From Echinostoma caproni (taxonomy: Eukaryota > Platyhelminthes > Trematoda > Plagiorchiida > Echinostomatidae): 11,600 bases of DNA. The stretch lies in contig UZAN01049367.1 in assembly GCA_900618425.1 (NCBI GenBank), forward strand, positions 10,698-22,297, read 5' to 3'. Shown piece by piece: positions 1 to 8,485 of the stretch (position 1 is its first letter; each line of letters begins with the position of its first letter). The notes below the pieces were generated by a model, which saw only the letters and a program-made list of their open reading frames with translations, had not been told where the DNA came from and made no database searches. The position numbers were made by a program, and so were the translations under genes.

Positions 1-765
1 TGAAGATGAAAAGGAACCTGGTTCGCTGTCTAGCGAATAGAGCAAGAAAGATCTGCAGTGAGGACACGCTAGAAGACGAGCTCCGTACTATAAAATCTTT
101 CTTTGCACGTAACGGGCATCCGGAGCGTTTAGTCAACAAGATGATTCAGTGCACGGAAACTTCTTTACAAAACACCGAGGTTCAGAAAATATCCGTGTGT
201 TTTTCTTTACCGTTCAAAGGGGACACATCAGCCGAGATCATACGAAGAAGATCATCCGACGCAATCAATAAGACTTTCTATGCATCTAAGCTTCGTGTGT
301 TGTTCACGTCCAGACCAATTGTGTTTGCGACTGAAGGATAAAGTTCCAGACTCCGCGGTCTCATTCTGTCTATACTCATTTACTTGTTCCTGTGGAAAAA
401 CGTACATAGACCGCACGGTCAGGCGATTGTCCGAACGGATTCGTGAACACCACCCTGTGTGGCTGAACACCGGAACGATTAAGTCACTCACCAGTGCAGT
501 GGTTTCACACCTAGCTGAAACAAATCATACCGTGAAAGTGTGCGAGGCTTTCCGACCCCTGTACAAAGTTCGTGGGCGATTATCGACGCAGGTTCGCTGT
601 CGGATGTTGGCTACGACAGAAGCGGTGGGCATTCGCCTGCACAACCCCCCTCTATGGGCCCAAAAACAATTTGTGCAAGCGCTAAAGCTTCCCTGGCCCA
701 CCCCCCATACAAATCGCATCGTGAGTAATCTCGATGGTTGGATGAGTGGACAAACAAACATGTGA
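1..765 (+). pseudogene. Penelope-like retroelement, C-terminal part of RT/GIY-YIG polyprotein, frameshifted and 5'-truncated by window edge
   Basis: PLEs encode a reverse transcriptase followed by a linker and a GIY-YIG endonuclease that nicks target DNA for insertion. The frame is open from base 3 to a TAA at 339-341 and carries the post-RT region (RNLVRCLANRARKIC, then a basic RRRSSDAINKTF stretch). The protein continues in another frame from about 310 to the TGA at 763-765, so a single-base indel lies near 308-325, where both frames read SRP. Numbering from the ATG at 280, the second part shows CSCG (36-39), YIDRT (42-46), R49, R53, EH (56-57), H77, H83 and E114 in TEAVGIRLHNPPLWAQ. These match the zinc-binding, arginine and glutamate positions of PLE GIY-YIG domains. 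The canonical glycine of YIG is aspartate here. Frameshift plus this change argue for a dead copy. The family call is firm; the exact clade is not visible. Confidence 0.85.
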
Positions 766-850
766 TCGTGGTGAACCAATTTCCGGTCTCACGATGAAAT
801 CGGTTTTAGGAATCCGTTTTTTTAATTTTATTTTATTTTCCCATGACAAT
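766..850 (+). mobile_element. Probable 3' untranslated tail of the PLE copy
   Basis: Directly after the PLE stop codon comes a short untranslated stretch that becomes strongly T-rich around 818-840 and contains TTTTATT runs. No poly(A) tract, target-site duplication or second long-repeat copy is visible, so the 3' boundary of the element cannot be fixed. The end given is only where the T-rich run fades. Confidence 0.3.
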
Positions 851-2040
851 TTTATTCCCAAGTAGTTTTACATATATTGAGATGCATTGGCATGAATACG
901 AATCTCTGAAAACAAGCTTGTTCGCCACTCTGTTGTTTTGTTTAATATATATATATATATAAACGAAATAATTTCCCCAGCGGTTTCCTAATTTATCAAT
1001 GAGTCTATCTTATGGACATTGGTGTGCCTTAAAACTCAAAAAGATCTGTTGTTGATAGAAGGTAGTATCCATCAGGTTTCCTACATCCTATTTTATTGAA
1101 TAAATAGATAGTTGGTGATTCAAAGTGGTCGATCGCAATACTCAATTTGGTGGACTTGATTATTGGCGGCTTGTTAAGAGAAAACACTGTGACGAAACAT
1201 TTTATCATCACTCAATAAGTACGATAGATTAGATACGTATGAAAAATGCCGGCAAACATACACGATGCCGCATAACAATTTACATTTATATGGTGTTGGA
1301 TTTCATGGGTATATCAAACTAAGAGATCTACCCGAGCCCTCTACCCTTCCAGTCTGTACACACCAATGGACTTCCGTGTTTCATATGACTATTGGTGTAA
1401 TCATTCGTTGAAACTGTCTACGTACACTGGTGCAGTCATTCATAAACAAATGTCATAGTTTAACTCTCTAGACTGAAAAATCGGTACTTCACAGAACCGT
1501 TTCATACAATCAATGCAAGCTTGAAAATCCCGAGAGATTCAAACTCCGTATTTCTAGTTTCGAAGTGGATTGCAAAATTTCTTTTGGATTGTGTAAACAA
1601 AATATTCATAGACCATATTGCTATCATAGGACGGATGAACGGAATAATTTTGATTGAAACATGCTCCAGCCAACATCAACTCAACAGAAGTAGTAGTGTA
1701 GTGTGGAAAATACTGGCAGACCAATATTCGCCATTGCAAAAGTACTCAAAATAAGCTACCGCAATGCCATGATACCGATATGCGCGAAGAATATTAATTG
1801 TATAGTGGCCGATTTCTTGAAGGGAACTAAATTGATTAAATGATATGTAAACGAAGAAATACTTGGTCCGTAATACACTAAATGGTATTCGTGTTCTTTC
1901 AGACATAGTATTCCTGAGTGGGCCGCGGCAAATAGGATTACCTCAAAACACCGGGTCTCTATTGGTCGATGTGAAACTGTAACACGTAGCTCACTGGTTG
2001 ACGTTGTCTTGGCATTGTAAACAATCTATAAAGTGTTTAT
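851..2040. other. AT-leaning spacer without recognisable gene
   Basis: Both strands carry only short overlapping open frames (under 80 codons) without domain-like sequence. Opposite-strand frames overlap each other at 1521-1906, as expected for chance openings. Apart from the (AT)n tract I see no RNA gene, element terminus or long repeat. Confidence 0.6.
945..961. repeat. (AT)n microsatellite
   Basis: About eight uninterrupted AT dinucleotides preceded by a T-rich run. It is a simple repeat in intergenic sequence, and its length is likely to be variable between individuals. Confidence 0.9.
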
Positions 2041-2143
2041 TGGTGTTTGATAAACCATGATAATGGGTCTTCGTCTAACCGTCTGCCACCCAGCAACATC
2101 AAATACTAAATGGGGTTATTGCTGGGGCAAATCAACTGAAACA

Positions 2144-2169
2144 GACCGGTGTCCATTTTCACACCGGTC
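2144..2169. other. GC-rich hairpin, 9-bp perfect stem, 8-base loop
   Basis: GACCGGTGT at 2144-2152 is the exact reverse complement of ACACCGGTC at 2161-2169, separated by an 8-base loop. It is followed within about 200 bases by two more hairpins (2303-2325 and 2349-2364), so it may belong to a structured transcript or element end. Its function is unknown. Confidence 0.5.
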
Positions 2170-2302
2170 CATCTTGAGCGTGTATAGGTGTGCCACCATT
2201 AAAATGAGTTATTTGCTGTGTAACTATGTATTGTCTCGCCAAACTATCAGTGAACCCGGTCCCATGATGCGGTTGTATTCCCATTTAAGTAGGAAGATAG
2301 GC

Positions 2303-2325
2303 GTGCAGTGATTTATGCACTGCGC
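2303..2325. other. Hairpin, 8-pair stem including one G-T pair
   Basis: GCAGTG (2305-2310) pairs with CACTGC (2318-2323) over a 7-base loop. A G-T pair and a G-C pair extend the stem outward to 2303/2325. An ATG at 2315 lies in the loop. No function can be assigned. Confidence 0.4.
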
Positions 2326-2348
2326 TTATTGTACCAGTGATTATGTAG

Positions 2349-2364
2349 CCGGTTCACAAACCGG
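2349..2364. other. Short hairpin CCGGTT/AACCGG
   Basis: CCGGTT (2349-2354) and AACCGG (2359-2364) form a 6-bp stem with a 4-base loop. It is the third stem-loop in a 225-base stretch. Alone it would be unremarkable. Confidence 0.35.
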
Positions 2365-2467
2365 GGAGCAAGCAGAAACGCCAACGCGTAGGAAGGAAAA
2401 CAGGCAGCTGGACACTGGCTCACACGTCGCACTAGATCCGAATGCCGTCAAGCCGATATTCAGTCAG

Positions 2468-2491
2468 CCAATCGATCAACCAATCGATCGA
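2468..2491. repeat. 12-base tandem duplication rich in ATCGAT
   Basis: CCAATCGATCAA is followed immediately by CCAATCGATCGA (11 of 12 bases the same) and then by a further GATC. This is a short local slippage duplication. In the one frame open across it, it encodes PIDQPIDR. Confidence 0.6.
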
Positions 2492-2732
2492 TCATTCATT
2501 CTGGTCACAGACATGTATGGGAAATGTATCAGTCAGTTGTAGGCCACAACAGATGCATATCCCAATTATCCCAGTAAGAAGACTGTTATAAACAGTGCAT
2601 GTCTTTATTGGTAGAGCCAGCCAAACGTGGACTGAGTAAAGAAACGTGCGATTTATATGGGATTGATCACGGTCCAGTCATTAGTCCAGTATCGAGGTTA
2701 CGAGCGCACCGATTGAGAGGTTGCACGATTCA

Positions 2733-2814
2733 GGTGACCGTTCTCTGGCGTCACCCTGATGACTACGTACCCAGGGGTCTCGATAAAACGCCGATACTTT
2801 CTCGCGGTGGCGTC
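2733..2814 (+). ncRNA. Weak hammerhead-ribozyme-like arrangement, probably degenerate or chance
   Basis: The core heptamer CTGATGA (2756-2762) is immediately preceded by a 6-bp hairpin, GGTGAC (2733-2738) with GTCACC (2750-2755). About 25 bases after it, ACGCC (2788-2792) can pair with GGCGT (2809-2813), followed by C2814, which resembles hammerhead stem III and its GTC cleavage triplet. Against this, the conserved GAAA is replaced by GATAAAA, stem II after CTGATGA is poor, and the hairpin that precedes CTGATGA is not compatible with the same topology as the downstream stem. Hammerheads are known in PLEs and in schistosome retroelements, which is why I record it. I do not regard it as established. 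Confidence 0.15.
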
Positions 2815-2829
2815 TAATCCCAATCCCTT

Positions 2830-4250
2830 TCAAATTCAAACCACGAGAATTCTCAGTGAAAGGTTAGGCTTCTCCTGATACCTTCCCTTTTTATATACTT
2901 TTGCATTTTGGGATTGCGCCCCACTCCATTTTCGACTTTTGAGTGCGTGTTTGAACGTACGACTCGCTTCGTTTGGCCGTTCGATTGCGGATGTGGTTGA
3001 TGCCAGTCTGTCTGAGGACTTGATGGCACACAGCACTCATGAGAGTATCGAATAATCCGAACTTCTAGATCTAATCAAAACCAACGGGAGTAAGAGTTGG
3101 TTCGATCGGTCAGACAACAAGTTCCTTTTGTGACAATGCCTCGGAATGAAATGTCACATTTGATTTTACCAGTTAATTTCAGCTCACCTCTGGACGCATT
3201 TTTCGTGTTTTTCGTAGATGGTCTCTGGCCTCTCGATGCGGTTTCAGGTGCCTCTGGACATTAGAGTGATGATTGAGACTGTGTCCAAATGCAGTTTAGC
3301 TGGTTTACCATCGACGAGCACAATGAGATATTTTCTCGTTAGCTGGCTATTTGTTTGATATTTGTTCTGCAAATACACACACTGGATGAAGATACACACA
3401 CAAACTTGGATTCGGAAATTTCCTTTCACTAGATCTGAAAAATGCCCCGGCTTGCCAGCGCTTTCAGCCTAGGTCTACTCACATGAAACATGTCTCAATG
3501 AAAATAATTGAGCGAATAGTTCTGGGTATGTTATTTTTGATGACAAAAATAAACGTTTCCATTTATTGTCAAATATCAAGGAGCAATTATTTGAGTCAGT
3601 ATATGTCAACACTTTTCTGATCACTCTGTTCAACTATTGGACGGAATAAATCGGGATCAAATGCATACCCCACTTCGCTTCCTAATCAATACCCGAGGTC
3701 AAGGTAACTATGTACTTATGAAGATTCAAGTCAGTGGTGCAGCGCATTGTAGTTCACTATTGCTCATAGTCAGGATGAGTCGAACGCTTAAATGTTACCT
3801 TATAGTTGTTGTTTGCCCAATGCCAATTGGAACAGTAAAATGAGTTCAATATGTGTGATCCAAGATGTTAAAAGTCTGACTTGTTAAAACGTAATATCAT
3901 TGCTCCCACAAATTACCAGTACGGTTTAACGAAATCTATATGGACAGAAACATCAACCATTCAAATAACTGGATAAGAGAGCTATATTAAAGTGCAATCC
4001 CGCGCATCCGTGTGAACAACTTCTGCTTTAATGGATCACCTCTTTTTGATGGACACTTACTCCATTATTATATTTTACTCGTGTCTAGTATTTAGTTTCA
4101 TTTTCAATAGTCATCATTCATTCGCGTTCTGTTTTATCTGTTTTTATCTGCCCTTTGAGATGAAGGAAAAGACGGAATGTTTAGAGCCACGCCGTGGTTA
4201 AAATAGAGGATTCGTTCGAACTGCGTTTACAAAGGACACGGAGTAAATGC
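2830..4250. other. Spacer without recognisable gene or element
   Basis: Only short frames (under 70 codons) are open on either strand, none with recognisable domains. An imperfect inverted repeat around 3537-3579 (AATAAA against TTTATT with flanking GAC/GTC) is weak. I see no tRNA, despite a GTTCGATC motif near 3100. Confidence 0.55.
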
Positions 4251-4283
4251 ATAAGTGTCACTGTTTACGACAGTGACTCTTAT
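4251..4283. other. Strong near-perfect hairpin, 13 pairs with one T-T mismatch
   Basis: GTCACTGT (4257-4264) pairs exactly with ACAGTGAC (4270-4277) across the loop TTACG. Beyond a single T-T mismatch, ATAAG (4251-4255) pairs with CTTAT (4279-4283). It lies just upstream of the dispersed-repeat cluster. It could be an RNA stem-loop, a cruciform or an element end. It is not followed by a T run, and terminator logic would not apply in a eukaryote. Confidence 0.6.
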
Positions 4284-4449
4284 CACTCTGTCCCTCTAAC
4301 AGCCGGTTAAGCTGATTTCGTGGTCCCCATCTGGGCATCCGAACGCGACATCTGTGGGTGAATCTCCTGCTTAGGTTTTTCATGCTTTACTTTGACCACC
4401 CTCTCCATTTTGTTCAATACCTGCCCCAGTAAGCGTCGTGTACCATGGC

Positions 4450-4672
4450 AATCTACCTGGTGACATACGTAACTGTGGTGATTCATTCGGCCAAGGGGAT
4501 ATCCGTTACAGTTTCTGGACAACGGATGAACCCGTCAAAGGTCATGCAGTTCATTAGTCATGTGGCTCGGATAATAGAAATGCTGATTGGTTGATGTCCG
4601 TTTGCCCAATAATATTTCTTTTCACATATTATTCAAAACCATTGATTTCTTTCAATGAAGAAACCTCTTACT
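4450..4672 (+). repeat. Dispersed repeat family, copy A (diverged, deleted)
   Basis: This stretch shares three ordered blocks with copies B-D: the CTGTGGTGATT block near 4472, the CCGTTACAGTTTCTGGACA block near 4503, and an ATTTCTTTCAAT block near 4645 after TTCTTTTCACATATTATT. The middle of the unit is shortened compared with B. Boundaries are by eye and approximate. Confidence 0.55.
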
Positions 4673-4794
4673 TCTATGGTGTTCGGCCCGCATCTCGGTG
4701 ATAGGAGATTCCCGCATATGACTACCCGCAATACGACCCCATGTTTTTATCTGAGATTTTTATTCTTGTTTCGTGTCTACTCCAAACATGGCGT

Positions 4795-5308
4795 AATCTA
4801 AGGTGACCAACCATTTGCTCCGGTGAGTGAACACAATAAACTGTGGTGATCCAGATCTGAGAGATGACGCCTACCCTGGAGTGGCGTGTTACAGTTATTG
4901 GACACCTGCGATTAACCAAATTTGAAAGGTGACGTCAAGGACGCGCAACAGTGACTGCACACCATAGGCAGACCGTACCAGACAATCCGAGACGGTGCAG
5001 TCCAGACAGAAGGAGGATGGAGCAAGCAATACTGGAATGAGATTGGTGGAAGCCTGGATAACCAATGACCTTCTTTTGTACATATTATCTAATCCCCTTC
5101 ATTTCTTCCAAAAAACGAACTACGAACTACGATTTTTGTGGCCTTTCCCTCGCGTCTCAATTACGTGGGACATTGCGTGCAAGTGCCATTGTGGTCTAGT
5201 GCCTCCGTGATTCAGTCCGTGCTAGCTGAATCTAGATTTGTGTCCTGTGATTCCTACTGCGTGGTTCGTTTTTCGAGGTCCGTGCGTAATACTACTACTA
5301 CTACTAAA
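4795..5308 (+). repeat. Dispersed repeat family, copy B
   Basis: This is the longest plus-strand copy. In order it shows CTGTGGTGATCC, GATGACGCCTACCCTGGAG, GTTACAGTTATTGGACACC, a GGTGACGTCA block, a 30-base stretch at 5057-5086 identical to the reverse complement of 5978-6007 in copy C, CATTTCTTCCAA, and a tail ending in (ACT)n. Similarity to C is continuous for several hundred bases, at roughly 80% by eye. The frames are broken by stops, including one shared by B and C just before the TGACGTC block, so this is not an intact coding region. I do not recognise the family. Confidence 0.75.
5291..5306. repeat. (ACT)n microsatellite at the end of copy B
   Basis: Five consecutive ACT units plus one base. 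The equivalent position in copy C carries only two clean ACT units and copy D has ATTACTACATT, so the tract expanded inside this copy. Confidence 0.85.
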
Positions 5309-5389
5309 CTGCGCCTAACCACAAAATTGCTCATCCAGTGATCTTACCAGACTGGTGCAATGTGGTGGTCTAACACCGAAAGTCGATCT

Positions 5390-5659
5390 TTATTCCATTC
5401 CCGTATTGGCCAAGTCTCTGCACCGTTTGCAAGCCCCTGATGTAGCCCCAGAAACAAGCTCGTGTGCTAATCTGTGTTCTAATGGCTCAATTGGCTTTTC
5501 TTGAAGATGATACAATTTGTGAAGTTTTATTCTAACCAGTCCAAGTCGTGGCGATAGACGATTTTCCTTTGTGAATAATCTGAGTTCAGAGATCAAAACA
5601 AGTGTACGCTTATCTTTCAAGGGTAGTCTGAATCCAAAATTCCTTAAGCATTGTTGCAT
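5390..5659 (-). CDS. Unassigned open frame, 89 codons from ATG; probably not a gene
   Basis: An uninterrupted minus-strand frame runs from 5929 to a stop at 5390. Its upstream third lies inside repeat copy C, and the first ATG is at 5659. From there it reads MQQCLRNFGFRLPLKDK and ends ACKRCRDLANTGME. The lower part (5390-5755) is the unique spacer between inverted copies B and C. I recognise no domain, signal peptide or membrane segment. It could be an exon, a remnant of the protein of a mobile element, or a chance opening; the length alone is not decisive. Confidence 0.15.
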   Translation of the reverse strand: MQQCLRNFGFRLPLKDKRTLVLISELRLFTKENRLSPRLGLVRIKLHKLYHLQEKPIEPLEHRLAHELVSGATSGACKRCRDLANTGME

Positions 5660-5764
5660 GGCGGCAATCCTTTCACACGTAGACAAAAGCCGCTGATTAT
5701 TGTTAAGACAACCGTGGGTTGAATACTGTACATAACTCAGCGTAATACCCAATGAAATTGTAAT

Positions 5765-6229
5765 GATTGTAGTAGTGATGCGCACGGAATTCGGAACACG
5801 AACCACGCAATAGGAATTACAAGACAAAAATCTAGAATCAGCTATCACGGACTGGATTACGGAAGCACTGGATCGCAGTAGCACGAGCTCGCAATATCCC
5901 GCGTGAACGAGACGCGAGGAAAAGGCCACAATAATGGTACCTCGTAGTTCGTTTATTGGAAGAAACGAAGGCGATTAAATATGTACAAAAGAAGGTCATT
6001 GGTTATCGAGGCTTCTGCCAATCATATTGCAGTATTGTTTCCCTACTTCTGCTTCAGTTTGCACTGTCTTGGATTGGCTGGCACGATCCAGCAATAGCGT
6101 GTAGTCAGGAGCCGTGATGTATATGCGTGTCATAGACGTCACCTTTCAAATTCGACTGATCGCAGGTGTCCAGAAACTGTAACGCGCCGCTCCAGGATAG
6201 GCGTCATCACGTAGGCCTGGATCACCACG
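5765..6229 (-). repeat. Dispersed repeat family, copy C (inverted)
   Basis: The reverse complement of this stretch aligns with copy B over nearly its full length: CGTGGTGATCC, GATGACGCCTATCCTGGAG, GTTACAGTTTCTGGACACC, a TGACGTCT block (the B and D copies have TGACGTCA), then the 30-base identity at 5978-6007, then TTTTCCTCGCGTCTC and GCGTGGTTCG. Together with B it forms a large imperfect inverted repeat around a spacer of about 450 bases. Confidence 0.75.
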
Positions 6230-6420
6230 GAAATATCCGGTGCAAAGCTGTCATCATTTGTAGAATCATGGATAACTGTGAGTTTTCTTCATCACCACAT
6301 GTATCCTTGAACTATGTGGATTGCACAAATGTAATCTGGCTGTGAAAAGATGCGAGGAGGGAAATAAATGAACCAACAAGGATAGGAACCGTTGAGAAAA
6401 AAGTACAGTAATTCTAGTAG

Positions 6421-6519
6421 CTGCAGTAATTTTACTATGCGCTGATCACGGAGTACGAATTACGGAATACAAATCACTGATTAGCAATCACGGACGCCAT
6501 GTGAGCACTGGATCACACT
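6421..6519 (-). repeat. Dispersed repeat family, fragment E (inverted, 3' part only)
   Basis: Read on the minus strand this carries TGATCCAGTGCT, TCCGTGATT, TGATTTGTATTCCGTAATTCG and a closing ATTACTGCAG. These correspond to the end of copies B, C and D, and copy D also ends in ATTACTGCAG. Only the last hundred bases or so of the unit are present. Confidence 0.5.
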
Positions 6520-6739
6520 GATCTTACCACGACAGTATGCACGTGTTGTATTGCCCTTTGGTTGACCGTTTACCCCTCCCTGAAAATTGCATCAATAGGT
6601 TTTGAATGAGAGGAAGTGAAAATGAAAGAATGATCTTTAGACGAGAAGTAGCGAACCTGCCCACAAATTACATTTATTCTCTGTAATTCCATGATTCACG
6701 TGGCATTCTATCCGCAATGTCAATGGCCACAACCTGTCA

Positions 6740-7209
6740 CCTACGGTTACGTCCTTTGTTCTCCAGCTTGTTGCGGTGATCCTAGCCTACGAGACTACGC
6801 ATACAACGGGGCGACACGTTACAGTTTTCGGACAGCTGTAATCAATCCAGCTTCACGGGTGACGTCAGCAAAGCGTGCACGTGTCACAGCATCTGAACTT
6901 CAAACGATAGGCTAATTGTACCAACCTATCGGAAACTGTGCGGCCCAGACAGAACCTTAACGCTAGAAACACTAGAACACGATTAGCTGAGGCTTGGAGG
7001 ATCAATGAATTTCTTTTGTGCAAATTATTTAATGCCCTGATTTCTTTCAATAATTGAACGGCTGTTGCTGTGGTTTTTCCTCGTGTCTGGGGGACGGAAC
7101 ATTCCACGATTGCTAGTTCAATTCTATACTCTAGTTGCCACCTTGATTTGTGATCCGTAATCCATACCTGGTTCGATTACTACATTAACCTCTTGCTTCC
7201 ATTACTGCA
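6740..7209 (+). repeat. Dispersed repeat family, copy D
   Basis: Ordered blocks are GCGGTGATCC near 6773, CGTTACAGTTTTCGGACAG near 6817, GGTGACGTCA at 6858-6867, AATTTCTTTTGTGCAAATTATT near 7008, GATTTCTTTCAATAA, TTTTTCCTCGTGTCT, then GGTTCGATTACTACATTAAC and ATTACTGCAG at the end. It is more diverged from B and C than they are from each other, implying an older insertion or an older subfamily. Confidence 0.65.
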
Positions 7210-7216
7210 GAATTAC

Positions 7217-7537
7217 TCACTTGTTGAACATCACGTGGTAAAGTACAATCAGAGGTTCGGATATGCCATTGGCTAATGAGATGAGAGTCGAAAGATGCAT
7301 GTTGTATGCATCTTGAAATGAATTTTTAAGCAAGTTAGTAGTTTTGCTCTTACCATTGCACCATCCAAGCTGTATTAAGAAGTGATATATGCGGTATATA
7401 GGGTAGTATGCTAGGAATCCGTAACATTTTGTGCCATTGCAGTCAACATCTGATCGAACTGGGTTTTGAGGAACTCTGCTACTTCTCGCGTAGTAGTTGA
7501 AACATGTCCAGACGATCTCAGTGCTGATATTCTGCAT
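7217..7537 (-). CDS. Unassigned open frame, 106 codons from ATG; doubtful
   Basis: The frame is open on the minus strand from 7651 to a stop at 7217, with the first ATG at 7537 (MQNISTEIVWTCFNYYARSS). It contains several cysteines and aromatic residues but no motif I recognise, no clear signal peptide and no transmembrane run. Paired splice sites could not be assigned with confidence. It could be an exon or a chance opening. Confidence 0.15.
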   Translation of the reverse strand: MQNISTEIVWTCFNYYARSSRVPQNPVRSDVDCNGTKCYGFLAYYPIYRIYHFLIQLGWCNGKSKTTNLLKNSFQDAYNMHLSTLISLANGISEPLIVLYHVMFNK

Positions 7538-7659
7538 TCCCCATTTCCTGTAGATTTGATATGTACATAAAGCAGTTTTGGATTTGAAGTGAACTTTTGA
7601 ACCAGGATTTCTCAGTATATTATTCTCTCTTCTCGCACAAATTTGGTGCACTGATTTCG

Positions 7660-8330
7660 CGGTAAGATATAACTATTCCAAGTTAGATGGAAATCTGCAC
7701 TCCCACCAGGAAAATTTCCTTCTCTTTACCATTTCTTTGTTCGGCTGTGAACGAGTGTAGGCGGAGTTTTAGATTTAACACAAGTTTTGATCCTTTTCGC
7801 AGCGGTAAGATATTCGGAGAAGCTTTCCATGCCACCAAAGGACCACGATTGTCTTCTGTGAGGATCTATCGCTTATGTGCTGCCACGTTTCGCAAATCTT
7901 ATAGTCTATGATGACATGAATACTGCTCTTCCGGTTTTTTTGGGTGGAAGCGTAGCCGGTGTAACCAAAATTCAATACAGCATGATCTTAATGGAGACGT
8001 GACATTGAGAGATTCCACCATCGGCTTCCCATTCGTCAGTACTAAATTTGTTGTTGATCGTACGTGACCTACTCCAAATCTGGTGCATTCTGTTACGTGT
8101 TTGTTCTATGGGTGCAAGCAAATAAAGTGTCATAACTGTATCTCTAATGGCTGGCGAAAAACCCTCATTATGTTAAGATTGGGACAGTTAAAATTACCCA
8201 TAGGTGAAGCTTAATGATAAGGCATTTTTCACGGTTTGCATCAGAATCTCTTTAGCTAGGTCTAAAAATGCAGGAGGTAAGTACGCGAAACTGTTTAAAA
8301 ATACCGTTTTTGAATAGTCTTAGTGAACAT
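7660..8330. other. Spacer without recognisable gene
   Basis: Short frames overlap on opposite strands at 7687-7975. The 12-mer GCGGTAAGATAT occurs at about 7659 and again near 7802. Each contains a GTAAG donor-like core, but no consistent exon structure can be built around them. Nothing else stands out. Confidence 0.5.
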
Positions 8331-8485
8331 CATGAAGAATCGGCTGCCTCTGGAATATCAGTGTTAAAACTGTAGGTTGTTTCCATGGTATAGTAGTACT
8401 TTACCACCCTGTGTGGGATGATCACGTCTGAACAGCGACATTCCGGTAAGACCCAATTTCTAATCGAGAATATCAGTGGCCAACT

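Noticed and set aside
1521..1906. Three overlapping open frames on both strands
   Set aside because: Each is under 80 codons with no recognisable features; mutual overlap suggests stop-poor sequence rather than genes.
2057..2311. 84-codon plus-strand frame
   Set aside because: It crosses two of the hairpins, has no protein-like motif and no supporting context.
2315..2542. 75-codon ATG-started frame with QPIDQPIDR
   Set aside because: The repeat comes from a short DNA tandem duplication, the start lies in a hairpin loop, and nothing else supports a gene.
3090..3112. GGTTCGATCGG resembling a tRNA T-arm
   Set aside because: No matching acceptor, D or anticodon stems around it.
3637..3843. 68-codon plus-strand frame
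   Set aside because: Short, no domain or signal features, no splice-site context, and typical of chance openings in AT-leaning DNA.
5190..5275. tRNA-like A box (TGGTCTAGTGCC) and B box-like GTGGTTCG in copy B, suggesting a tRNA-derived SINE
   Set aside because: No cloverleaf can be drawn, the spacing of about 70 bases is long, and copy C differs at the A-box position (GCGATCCAGTGC). The boxes also lie near the end of the unit rather than the start.
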